26,807 nucleotides of DNA. Source: DAISLF01 sp964517345 (GTDB lineage: Bacteria > Patescibacteriota > Gracilibacteria > Peribacterales > Peribacteraceae). The notes beneath the pieces were generated by a model. The model worked only from the letters and a program-made list of their open reading frames with translations. It ran no database searches and was not told the DNA's origin. The stretch is taken from the NCBI GenBank assembly GCA_964517345.1, contig CAZFBZ010000018.1:1-26807 (forward strand). Reading direction: 5' to 3'. Shown here piece after piece: positions 1-6,753 of this stretch. Position numbers and translations under genes: made by a program. The stretch's first letter is position 1, and every line of letters begins with the position of its first letter.

Positions 1-59
1 AGGACGATCGCGAGAGAGCGCAGCAGATCCAGTTCCGGATAGCGGACGGGGCGGGGCAT
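1..59 (-). CDS. N-terminus of an acyltransferase-like membrane protein (partial)
   Basis: Only the first 19 codons are inside the window, reading MPRPVRYPELDLLRSLAIV. The RYPELDLLRSLAIV stretch resembles the opening of DUF1624/acyltransferase-3-type polytopic membrane proteins, where a conserved E-x-D-x-x-R-G-x-A signature leads into the first transmembrane helix; here Gly is replaced by Ser. The ATG at 57-59 follows a -10-like TATCCT (minus strand, 68-73) by 8 nt and has no Shine-Dalgarno, so the mRNA may be leaderless. The family assignment rests on this short motif only. Confidence 0.5.
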   Translation of the reverse strand, partial: MPRPVRYPELDLLRSLAIV

Positions 60-79
60 CGGGAACAAGGATAGCCCGC

Positions 80-152
80 CTTGTCATGGTGAGCGTAGTC
101 GAACCACGACAAGGCGATGTCGCCCTTCGACTACGCTCAGGATGACATCGCC
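80..152. repeat. Paired hairpin repeat with complementary loops (TGAGCGTAGTCGAA family)
   Basis: Two adjacent hairpins. The first has a CTTGTC/GACAAG stem (80-113) and carries TGAGCGTAGTCGAA in its loop. The second has a 9-bp stem (113-121 with 144-152) and carries the exact reverse complement TTCGACTACGCTCA in its loop. The same loop word recurs at 9796-9809 and a variant at 21711-21727, each inside an unrelated stem. This is a dispersed repeat with a conserved loop and variable stems. It lies just upstream of the partial gene ending at 59. Confidence 0.7.
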
Positions 153-155
153 ACC

Positions 156-178
156 AAAAAACCCCGGTTGCCCGGGGT
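156..178 (-). terminator. Intrinsic terminator of the zinc-ribbon gene
   Basis: On the minus strand a 7-bp ACCCCGG/CCGGGGT stem with a 4-nt loop is followed by a run of six T. It lies about 28 nt past the stop codon of the gene at 206-499. Confidence 0.75.
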
Positions 179-205
179 CTTTGGTTGAGTGCAAGAGAGA
201 ACGAT

Positions 206-499
206 TTACGCTCTGCCATTGCCACCACGCTCCGCTGCGAAACAATCGCGGCAGAGAACCGGCTTGCCACCCTCCTCGACGGGACGGGGCTTGAACGGCA
301 CCTGGCAGTTCGTGCCGCACTTGGCGCACACGGCGTCGTACATCTGACGCTCGCCGAAGCGCTGCGTCTTGCGAGCCGCGCGGCAATCCTTGCAGCGCTG
401 GGGGGCGCTCAGGTTCTTGCTGGCGTAGAACTCCTGTTCACCATCGGTGAACGTAAAAGCTTGGCCGCAATCGCGGCAGGTGATCTGCTGATCAGCCAT
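206..499 (-). CDS. Small zinc-ribbon protein with four CxxC motifs
   Basis: The 97-aa protein holds four CxxC pairs (CRDC, CKDC, CAKC, CRDC). This arrangement fits two tandem zinc ribbons: an N-terminal probable zinc-binding domain (zf-trcl type) and a C-terminal CxxC-x17-CxxC module. Such proteins are common in CPR bacteria and are presumed to bind nucleic acid or protein; no enzymatic residues are visible. The cysteines match the family pattern, but the cellular role is unknown. It is transcribed alone, with its own promoter (610-637), a leader of about 100 nt that is CT-rich next to the ATG (no Shine-Dalgarno) and a terminator. The start is the only ATG ahead of the first cysteines. Confidence 0.85.
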   Translation of the reverse strand: MADQQITCRDCGQAFTFTDGEQEFYASKNLSAPQRCKDCRAARKTQRFGERQMYDAVCAKCGTNCQVPFKPRPVEEGGKPVLCRDCFAAERGGNGRA

Positions 500-609
500 A
501 CTGTGAGAAAGAAAGAAAAATAGTAATCGCTTTTCCCTCTCTCACGTTTCTCGGATGACTTGCGGAAGCTTGTCGTCTTTCGACCGGTTTGAAGGAATTG
601 CTTGCCTCT

Positions 610-637
610 ATTTTAAACCAATCCTGGAGACAGTCAA
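610..637 (-). promoter_or_regulatory. Promoter of the zinc-ribbon gene
   Basis: Minus strand: TTGACT (632-637), 16-nt spacer, TAAAAT (610-615). The predicted start is near 603, giving a leader of about 100 nt before the ATG at 499. Confidence 0.65.
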
Positions 638-685
638 TGACAAGAACGCTAATTTGTGCCCTGATGCCATGCCTGGCCCTCCCGC

Positions 686-719
686 AAAAAGGCAGGAGAC
701 CGGAGTCCGCTGCCTTTTT
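686..719 (-). terminator. Terminator of the rplJ-rplL operon
   Basis: AAAAAGGCAG (686-695) pairs with CTGCCTTTTT (710-719) around a loop that has its own small GAC/GTC stem. On the minus strand it ends in TTTTT, 22 nt past the rplL stop. The A/T-symmetrical arms could work in both directions. Confidence 0.8.
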
Positions 720-740
720 GGCTCTCTGGAGAGAGAAAAA

Positions 741-1133
741 TCACTTCAGGGTGACCTTGGCGCCGGCGGCCTCGAGGGTCTTCTTCATCTTCTCGGCGTC
801 TTCCTTGGAGACGTTCTCCTTCACCATCTTCGGGGCGCCGTCGACCATGGCCTTGGCTTCGCCGAGGGCGAGACCGGTCAGTTCGCGGACCGCCTTGATG
901 ACGGCGATTTTCTGCGCACCGCTGTCGGTGAGCTCAACGTTGAAACTCGTCTTCTCCTCGCCGGGGGCGGCGGCTGCGGCTGCGGCCGGGGCGGCTGCTG
1001 CTGCGGGAGCGGCGGCGGAGATGCCATACGTGCTCTCCATGTATTTCACGACGTTGTTGAGCTGGATGACGTTCAGCTTCTCGAGCGCCGAGATGACGGC
1101 CTGTTCCTCAGGCGTGAGGGTGATGTCTGCCAT
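741..1133 (-). CDS. rplL: 50S ribosomal protein L7/L12
   Basis: A 130-aa protein with the full L7/L12 architecture: an N-terminal dimerisation helix pair (about 1-40), an Ala/Pro-rich flexible hinge (about 41-60), and the conserved C-terminal domain containing KIAVIKAVRELTGLALGEAK, which recruits translation GTPases on the ribosomal stalk. It follows rplJ by 42 nt in the usual order and is expected to be co-regulated through the upstream L10 leader. The DNA before the ATG is a CT-rich tract without a Shine-Dalgarno. Length and motifs are typical. Confidence 0.98.
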   Translation of the reverse strand: MADITLTPEEQAVISALEKLNVIQLNNVVKYMESTYGISAAAPAAAAAPAAAAAAAPGEEKTSFNVELTDSGAQKIAVIKAVRELTGLALGEAKAMVDGAPKMVKENVSKEDAEKMKKTLEAAGAKVTLK

Positions 1134-1175
1134 GATGGATAAAAGGGAAAAAGAAAAAGAAATGAATAACGGATA

Positions 1176-1718
1176 TCAGGCGGCTTTTGCCGGCACTCCA
1201 CCTTTCTTCCCGAGCTCCTGCATTGCGCGGGCGAATCCCGTGAGGGGGCCGTTGCACATGCTGGCGAACGAGACGAGCGGGGAGCTGACCATGCCCGCGA
1301 ACATGGCGAGCAGGACTTTGCGACCCGGGATGGTGGCGAGGGTGAGGGCATCAGCCTTGGAGAGGAGCTTCTTCTCGAAGATGCCGCCGAGGAAGGCGAC
1401 CTGCTGATGTTCTTTGCTGAACTTGAAGGCGACCTGGGCGCCGGCAATGGGATCCTCGAAGCTGAAGATGCAGGCGACGGGGCCCGTGAGCTGCTTGTCT
1501 TCCAGCATCGGCAGCTTGTTCTGCTCGGCGGCGAGACGCATGAGTGTCTTCTTGCCGACCTTCATCTCGGCGCCCGCGGCGCGGAGCTGCTTGCGCAGCG
1601 CGCTGACTTCCGAGACCTTCAGGCCGATGTAGTTGGCGAAGATCACCGAGGAGGCATTGCCGAACTGTTCTGTGAGCTCCGAGAGGAGCACTTTCTTCTG
1701 ATCGCGGGAGACGGCCAT
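1176..1718 (-). CDS. rplJ: 50S ribosomal protein L10
   Basis: L10 is the base of the ribosomal stalk, anchoring L7/L12 dimers on 23S rRNA. The 180-aa product starts MAVSRDQKKVLLSELTEQF and carries the family signature ANYIGLKVSEVSALRKQLR, the RNA-binding N-terminal domain, and a C-terminal helical tail for L12. The ATG at 1716-1718 is chosen because the family begins there; a longer in-frame extension has no family match. It is the first gene of rplJ-rplL and sits behind a promoter and an L10-type leader. The sequence immediately upstream is CTCTCCCCCCTTTTCCATC, not a Shine-Dalgarno. Confidence 0.97.
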   Translation of the reverse strand: MAVSRDQKKVLLSELTEQFGNASSVIFANYIGLKVSEVSALRKQLRAAGAEMKVGKKTLMRLAAEQNKLPMLEDKQLTGPVACIFSFEDPIAGAQVAFKFSKEHQQVAFLGGIFEKKLLSKADALTLATIPGRKVLLAMFAGMVSSPLVSFASMCNGPLTGFARAMQELGKKGGVPAKAA

Positions 1719-1779
1719 GATGGAAAGGGGGGAGAGTGACGGCGGGAGAGCGCAACAACGCAAAGCCTCCCTGGTACAT

Positions 1780-1934
1780 CCGTAGAGGCTCTAAGAGCTA
1801 TTTGCTGCTACGTCTGTCCGGGAGACCAGCGAGGAACACGGCACGAATCACCAAGTCGGGACCGAGTGGCCGATGCTGTATTCCTCGGAGGGGCTTATTT
1901 CGGCCTGCGGCCTTGTGCCCTCGGTCTTCGGACG
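1780..1934 (-). promoter_or_regulatory. Ribosomal protein L10 leader (autoregulatory mRNA structure)
   Basis: The transcript between the promoter and rplJ contains CCGAAGACCGAGGGC followed by AATAAGCCCCTCCGAGGAAT. These resemble the conserved CCGUAGAC..AGGCG and AAUA..CCUnCCGAGG boxes of the Rfam-type L10 leader, which binds the L10(L12) complex to repress its own operon. The position, directly upstream of rplJ, is the canonical one. The boundaries are approximate. Confidence 0.75.
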
Positions 1935-1941
1935 TGCGCAT

Positions 1942-1969
1942 AGTGTACTCACATCAAACGCGAAGTCAA
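1942..1969 (-). promoter_or_regulatory. Promoter of rplJ-rplL
   Basis: Minus strand: TTGACT (1964-1969), 16-nt spacer, TACACT (1942-1947). The predicted start near 1935 places the L10 leader at the very 5' end of the transcript. Confidence 0.7.
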
Positions 1970-2031
1970 TACCCGTTTACACCATCCTCCAGGAGTTTCG
2001 TGCCTGATTGCCAAACCGCTATCCTGCTGCC

Positions 2032-2475
2032 ATGCGTATTCTGCTCCAACGGGTCCAGGAGGCCTCCGTGACGGCGGAGGGGGAAACAGTCGGTTCCATC
2101 GGCCGGGGCTACCTGCTTTTCGTCGGCATTCTGGACGGCGATACCGACGAACAGGGCGCGTGGCTGGCACAGAAGATCGCCAAATTGCGGCTGTTTGACG
2201 GCTCAGACGGGACGATCAACGACCGCTCGCTGCTGGACATTGGCGGAGGGGCGCTCGTCATCTCGCAGTTCACGCTTGCCGGCCGGACCGACAAAGGCAA
2301 CCGCCCGGACTACACCAGAGCCGCCCCGCCCGAGTACGCGAAGACGCTGTATGAATCCTTCGTTGCGCATCTGCGTGCACAGGGAATCGGCAACGTGGAC
2401 ACCGGTCGCTTCGGGGCGCACATGCAGGTTCAGCTCGTCAACGACGGCCCCGTGACTCTTCTGCTGGAGCGCTGA
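2032..2475 (+). CDS. dtd: D-aminoacyl-tRNA deacylase
   Basis: DTD hydrolyses D-amino acids (and glycine mischarged on tRNA-Ala) from tRNA, a proofreading step in translation. The 147-aa protein contains the signature SQFT (residues 78-81) and the C-terminal NDGPVT (137-142), whose Gly-cisPro reaches into the partner subunit's active site in the dimer. The family's usual SQFTLYAD is SQFTLAG here, a mild variation. The ATG at 2032 gives the conserved MRxLLQRVxxASV start and lies 6 nt after a -10-like TATCCT (2020-2025) with no Shine-Dalgarno, so the mRNA may be leaderless. It is divergent from rplJ. Confidence 0.95.
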   Translation: MRILLQRVQEASVTAEGETVGSIGRGYLLFVGILDGDTDEQGAWLAQKIAKLRLFDGSDGTINDRSLLDIGGGALVISQFTLAGRTDKGNRPDYTRAAPPEYAKTLYESFVAHLRAQGIGNVDTGRFGAHMQVQLVNDGPVTLLLER

Positions 2476-2556
2476 GTCCTCACTCACGGAAAGCCCGGAA
2501 ATCGTGATGTACCTGCCCGGGTCCGTGGTAGGCTGAGTGTTCTTTCTGCATCTCGC

Positions 2557-4449
2557 ATGTCCGCCTGGACGTCAGCGATGGCACCCCTCCTGAAGACCCT
2601 CGGGTCGGACTCCTCGCGGCTGAACGAGGAGGAGCTGCGCAAGACGGTCGAATTCGCCGAGCGGCTCTACGGCGAACGCACCCACTGGACGGGCGTCCCG
2701 CTGCTGGACCACACCATCGGCGTGCTGAGCGTGCTGCTCCCGTTCCATCCGGATGAAGAAACCGTGAAGGCCTGTCTGCTGCAGCATGTCCTCAAAACCC
2801 GCAAGATCAGCCTGCCCGACCTGGAGGAAGAATTCGGTCCGGGCGTGCGTGGCATCGTCAGCAGCGTGCATCTGCTTTCGCACGTCACGATGCGCAACCG
2901 CAAGAGCTCCATCGAGGATCTGCGCCTGATGCTTCTGAGCGTTTCCGATGACGTGCGCGTGCTGCTCATCATCCTCTGCGACCGGTGCTACGTGCTCCAG
3001 CACCTCGACGAGGTGCCGCCCGCGGAAGCGCGCCGCACCTGCCGCGACGTGCTTGGTCTCTTCGCGCCTGTCGCCGCCCGCCTCGGTATCCATACGCTCA
3101 AGCAGCGGCTGGAGTCACTGGCGTTCCCCATCGTCTACTCCGCCGAATCCGAGAAGATCGGCGGCCAGCTTGCCGACCTGCAGGCGCGCCACGGGTCCTT
3201 CCTGGACACTGCGGCCTCCGCGCTCGTGGAGGCGCTACGGGAGCAGGGGATTGCGGCCACCGTGCAGGGGCGCGAGAAGCTGCCGTACAGCATCTTCATG
3301 AAGATGAAATCCAAGAGCATCTCGCACATCGAGAGTCTGCCGGATCTCTACGCGCTGCGCGTGCTCGTGAACTCCGAAGAAGACTGCTACCGCGTGCTCG
3401 GCGTGCTGCACCGCCTCGGCCGTCCCGTCGCCAACCGCTTCAAGGACTACATCGCGTTCCCCAAGCCCAACGGCTATCAGAGCCTCCATACCACTGTCGC
3501 GCGCCTGCCCGGCGTGCCGGATGGCGTGTTTATGGAGGTACAGGTGCGCACGAGCGGGATGCACCGCGAGGCCGAGTTCGGTATCGCTGCGCATTGGAGC
3601 TACAAGGAAGGCGGAGACGCGCAGCGCATCCTCCAGCGGGTTCGCCTGCAGCAGGTGCTCACCACACAGCAGGCTGTCGAAGGCGCGGAGGGCGTCGCGC
3701 CGTCGCTGGTCGATCACATCTTCGTGCTCACACCCAAGGGCGACATCGTGGAACTCCCCGAGGGCGCCACGCCGCTGGACTTCGCGTTCCAGATCCACAC
3801 CGATCTCGGTCTGACGTTCCGTGCTGCGCGCGTGAACGGCAGCATCGTCTCGCTGGAGTACGAACTGGAGAACGGCGACGTCGTGGAAATCCTCAGTCAT
3901 CGCATCCCCAAGCCTTCGCCGGAGTGGCTGCAGCTGCTCAAAATGGCGTCGTCGCGGTCGCGTCTCCGCCGCTACCTGCACTCCATCGACCGGTCGTACT
4001 ACGTGAATGCGGGACGCGAGATGTTTAACGATGAGCTGCACAAGCGCCGTCTCGCCCCGCTCGACACAGACCTGTCGCTGCTGCGCCGGCGGCAAGGCAA
4101 GTACCTGTCGTTCGAGGAGCGCGAAGACCTGCTGATGAAGATCGGGCAGGGCGCCGACAAAGCCGGTGCGACGCTGATGCACCTGGATCTCGTCCGCGAC
4201 CGTCCGCGCCTGCCGCCGAACGTCCCGCGGAAAGCCGCGCGCGATGTCCGCCAGGACGTGCCGCTTGAGGCCGACGGCGGCGTGCCGCTTCCTCTGCGCA
4301 TCGCCAAATGCTGCAATCCGGAGAAGGCGCAGAAGCCCGAGATCGTCGGCGTCATCACGCGCGCGGGACACGTCATGGTCCACCGGCGCGGCTGCCGCAT
4401 GGTGCAGAACGGCAATCCGGAGCGACGGATCGGCGTGCGGTGGCGCTAG
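2557..4449 (+). CDS. rel: RelA/SpoT-family (p)ppGpp synthetase with degenerate hydrolase site
   Basis: A long RSH protein (630 aa) that makes the alarmone (p)ppGpp. Domains in order: HD-type hydrolase fold (about 20-190), synthetase domain (about 225-350) with YSIFMKMKSK, catalytic Asp263 in PDLYALRV and Glu327 in MEVQVRT, a TGS domain from about 386 (DHIFVLTPKGDIVELP), a helical region, and a zinc-finger domain with AKCCNP near 583-588. It stops shortly after that, so the usual C-terminal ACT domain is missing. In the hydrolase domain the canonical LLHDxxED reads LLQHVLKT (74-81), so the metal-binding His-Asp pair and the following Glu-Asp are lost. This predicts synthesis without hydrolysis. 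The gene converges on tig with only 4 nt between stops. Confidence 0.93.
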   Translation: MSAWTSAMAPLLKTLGSDSSRLNEEELRKTVEFAERLYGERTHWTGVPLLDHTIGVLSVLLPFHPDEETVKACLLQHVLKTRKISLPDLEEEFGPGVRGIVSSVHLLSHVTMRNRKSSIEDLRLMLLSVSDDVRVLLIILCDRCYVLQHLDEVPPAEARRTCRDVLGLFAPVAARLGIHTLKQRLESLAFPIVYSAESEKIGGQLADLQARHGSFLDTAASALVEALREQGIAATVQGREKLPYSIFMKMKSKSISHIESLPDLYALRVLVNSEEDCYRVLGVLHRLGRPVANRFKDYIAFPKPNGYQSLHTTVARLPGVPDGVFMEVQVRTSGMHREAEFGIAAHWSYKEGGDAQRILQRVRLQQVLTTQQAVEGAEGVAPSLVDHIFVLTPKGDIVELPEGATPLDFAFQIHTDLGLTFRAARVNGSIVSLEYELENGDVVEILSHRIPKPSPEWLQLLKMASSRSRLRRYLHSIDRSYYVNAGREMFNDELHKRRLAPLDTDLSLLRRRQGKYLSFEEREDLLMKIGQGADKAGATLMHLDLVRDRPRLPPNVPRKAARDVRQDVPLEADGGVPLPLRIAKCCNPEKAQKPEIVGVITRAGHVMVHRRGCRMVQNGNPERRIGVRWR

Positions 4450-4453
4450 AGAC

Positions 4454-5737
4454 TCAGGCGACTTCCAAGAGCTGATGCAGCAGCTTATCGACGCGCTTGC
4501 GCCACTTCATTTCCTCGAAGCCCTCACCGCCCTCGCCGAAGTACCTGGCAGCCTCGACGCGGTGCTCCTCGGTGACGGAGTCCAGAGCATCGGCGGTGAT
4601 CGACTTGAGTTCCTCCGGGGTCAGCTCGATCTTACGGTCCTCCAGCAGCTGCTGGACGCCGAAGCGCAGCGTGACGCGCTTGGCAGCCTCTTCCTGCAGC
4701 TCTTTCTGCAGGCTTTCCATGGTCCGCTTGGAGCGCTTGAGCCAGTCGGCCACGTCGAGTTTCTGCGCTTCCAGCTGCTGGCGCAGTTCCTCCAGCAGGC
4801 CGCGCTGTTCCTGTTCTACGAGCTCAGGAGCCAGGTCGACCTTGGTCGCCTTTCCGATGGCATCGAAGGCCGCCTGCTCGCGGCGCTGGCGGTCGGCGCG
4901 CTCCTCTTCATCACGCATCGAATCCGCGATCCGCTTGCGCAGGTCCTCGGGCGAGTCGCCCAGCTGCTTCTCTTTGATGAACTCGGAGGTGAGATCCGGA
5001 AGTTTCACCTCCTCGATGCCCGTCACGTCCACCGAGAACGTCACCGGCTTTCCGCGCAGATGCTCGGCGTGGTAGGTCTCGGGGAAGATGAGATCGAACT
5101 TCTTCGTGTCGCCTTTCTTGAGGCCCGTCAGGTTATCCTCGAAACCAGGGAGCAGCGTCTTGCTGCCGAGCACCACCTGGTAGTTGGTCGAGCGCGTGCC
5201 CATGATTTCCTTCTGGTCCTTGTCATGTCCGACGAAGTTCATGGTGACCTGGTCGCCCTCGCGCGCCTCGCGCTCCACGGGCGTCACCGTGCGGTACTGC
5301 TGGAGCAGATACTGCACCATGCGTTCCACGTCTTTCTCGTCGAACTTCGGCTCGGTCTTCTTGAGCGATTTCGTGTCGATGTGGCCCATCTTCACCTCGG
5401 GCTTCTCCACCAGCGTGATCGTCAGGCTGAGCGGCGCGAGCGTCAGGATATCGACGCGAGGCGGCAGGATCGGCTTCACGGTGCCATCTTTGAGCAGCTC
5501 ATTCAGTACGGTCGGCAGCAGCGACCGGACCGTCTCATCGGTGAGCTGGTCGGGGTTGATGCGCTTGCGGAGCATGTCGGCCGGTGCCTTGCCCTGGCGG
5601 AAACCCGGGACAGTCACCTCCGCGCCGAGTTTCTGCAACGCGGCGGATTCGGCGGCGAGCGTTTCGTCGGCCGTGAAGGTCACGGTGCACTGCGTGCGGG
5701 ACTGAGGGAGTTTCTTGAGAGGGGAGACGGTCGGCAT
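4454..5737 (-). CDS. tig: Trigger factor
   Basis: Ribosome-associated chaperone and peptidyl-prolyl isomerase that receives nascent chains at the exit tunnel. The 427-aa protein has the N-terminal ribosome-binding loop GFRQGK (residues 45-50), a central FKBP-like PPIase domain (about 150-240, with EGDQVTMNFVG and LLPGFEDNLTGLKKGDTKKF), and a long helical, charged C-terminal cradle. Length is typical. It is the last gene of the cluster at 8148-5803-4454, 65 nt after secF, so folding and membrane-export functions are co-oriented. Before the ATG stands GAATTTCCCCGTACCCACTC, with no Shine-Dalgarno. Confidence 0.96.
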   Translation of the reverse strand: MPTVSPLKKLPQSRTQCTVTFTADETLAAESAALQKLGAEVTVPGFRQGKAPADMLRKRINPDQLTDETVRSLLPTVLNELLKDGTVKPILPPRVDILTLAPLSLTITLVEKPEVKMGHIDTKSLKKTEPKFDEKDVERMVQYLLQQYRTVTPVEREAREGDQVTMNFVGHDKDQKEIMGTRSTNYQVVLGSKTLLPGFEDNLTGLKKGDTKKFDLIFPETYHAEHLRGKPVTFSVDVTGIEEVKLPDLTSEFIKEKQLGDSPEDLRKRIADSMRDEEERADRQRREQAAFDAIGKATKVDLAPELVEQEQRGLLEELRQQLEAQKLDVADWLKRSKRTMESLQKELQEEAAKRVTLRFGVQQLLEDRKIELTPEELKSITADALDSVTEEHRVEAARYFGEGGEGFEEMKWRKRVDKLLHQLLEVA

Positions 5738-5802
5738 GAGTGGGTACGGGGAAATTCAGTGACGGTGCGGACAATAGCAAAAAACGGTCCGATGATCCTC
5801 CC

Positions 5803-6708
5803 TCACGACCGCTTGCGCCAGAGGACCAGCAGGGGCGCGGCTATGAAGTACGAGGAATACGCGCCGATGATCGTGCCGACGATGAGCGCCAGCACGAACC
5901 AGCGGATGCTCTCGGAGCCCAGGAAGAAGATTGAGAAGAGCATAATCAGGGCCGCCGCGGCGGTGTGGATGGTGCGCGTCAGACAATCGCGCAGCGCGCG
6001 CGCCACCGTCACGCCCAGATCCTCAGAGCGGTTTTCCTGGGTCATCGTCGCGCGGATGCGGTCGAAGATGACGATGGTGTCGTTGGCCGAATACGCGAGG
6101 ATCGTCAGGAGCGCCGTGACGAAGAGGGGATCGAACTCGAACGTCGTGAACCAGCCGATGACGATGAACAGGCCGGTCGTGAGGATGACGTCATGGATGA
6201 ACGCGATGACCGCCAGCATGCCGAATTTCCACGGGCTGAAGCGCTTGGGCATCTTGCGGAAGGCGAAGGCCAAATAGAGAATGATCGCGCAGGCCGCCAC
6301 CATCAGGGCCAGGAGGGCTTTCTGCTTGAGGCTGGAGCTGAGGCTCGGACCGATGGTCGTGTACTGGAGCTCCTTCGTATCGGTGAAGGTCTTTCCGATG
6401 TCTCCGAGCAGCGCGACATGCTCCTCATTGGAGAGCACGCGCATCCGCATGAGGTACGAGTGGCCGTTCTGGCCGGTGATCGACGAGATCGTGTAGTTGC
6501 CGAGCGGCGGATGCGTCTTCTCAAACTCGACGAGCACGTTCTTGAGCTCTTCCTTCGTTGCGGCCTCGGGCAGGCGGACTTCCATCAGCGTGCCGCCGGT
6601 GAACTCGATGCTGAACCGCGGGCCCGGATAGATGATCAGGGCGATCGAGGCGGCCACGAGGACAGCCGAAAGGCCGAGCAGGTACTTGGAAGTCTTGATG
6701 AAACTCAT
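5803..6708 (-). CDS. secF: Protein translocase subunit SecF
   Basis: SecF works with SecD to pull secreted proteins through SecYEG using the ion gradient. The 301-aa protein has a first transmembrane helix (about 9-27), a periplasmic P1 domain opening with FSIEFTGGTLMEVRL, and five further helices. It contains the family motifs SANDTIVIFDRIR and the Asp of FIHDVILTTG. No secD lies next to it, although the two are usually adjacent or fused. It sits 45 nt after the 465-aa membrane-anchored protein and 65 nt before tig, probably in one transcript. Confidence 0.96.
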   Translation of the reverse strand: MSFIKTSKYLLGLSAVLVAASIALIIYPGPRFSIEFTGGTLMEVRLPEAATKEELKNVLVEFEKTHPPLGNYTISSITGQNGHSYLMRMRVLSNEEHVALLGDIGKTFTDTKELQYTTIGPSLSSSLKQKALLALMVAACAIILYLAFAFRKMPKRFSPWKFGMLAVIAFIHDVILTTGLFIVIGWFTTFEFDPLFVTALLTILAYSANDTIVIFDRIRATMTQENRSEDLGVTVARALRDCLTRTIHTAAAALIMLFSIFFLGSESIRWFVLALIVGTIIGAYSSYFIAAPLLVLWRKRS

Positions 6709-6753
6709 CGGACGTCAGGGTAGCGGCTTTGACGGAACGAGGCAAACCGGGTT

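Noticed and set aside
3235..4383. A 382-codon minus-strand frame
   Set aside because: Antisense to rel, whose catalytic motifs prove the plus strand.
4244..6277. A 677-codon plus-strand open frame
   Set aside because: It lies antisense to rel's end, tig and secF, has low-complexity residue use, no family motifs and no promoter; long shadow frames are expected in GC-rich DNA.
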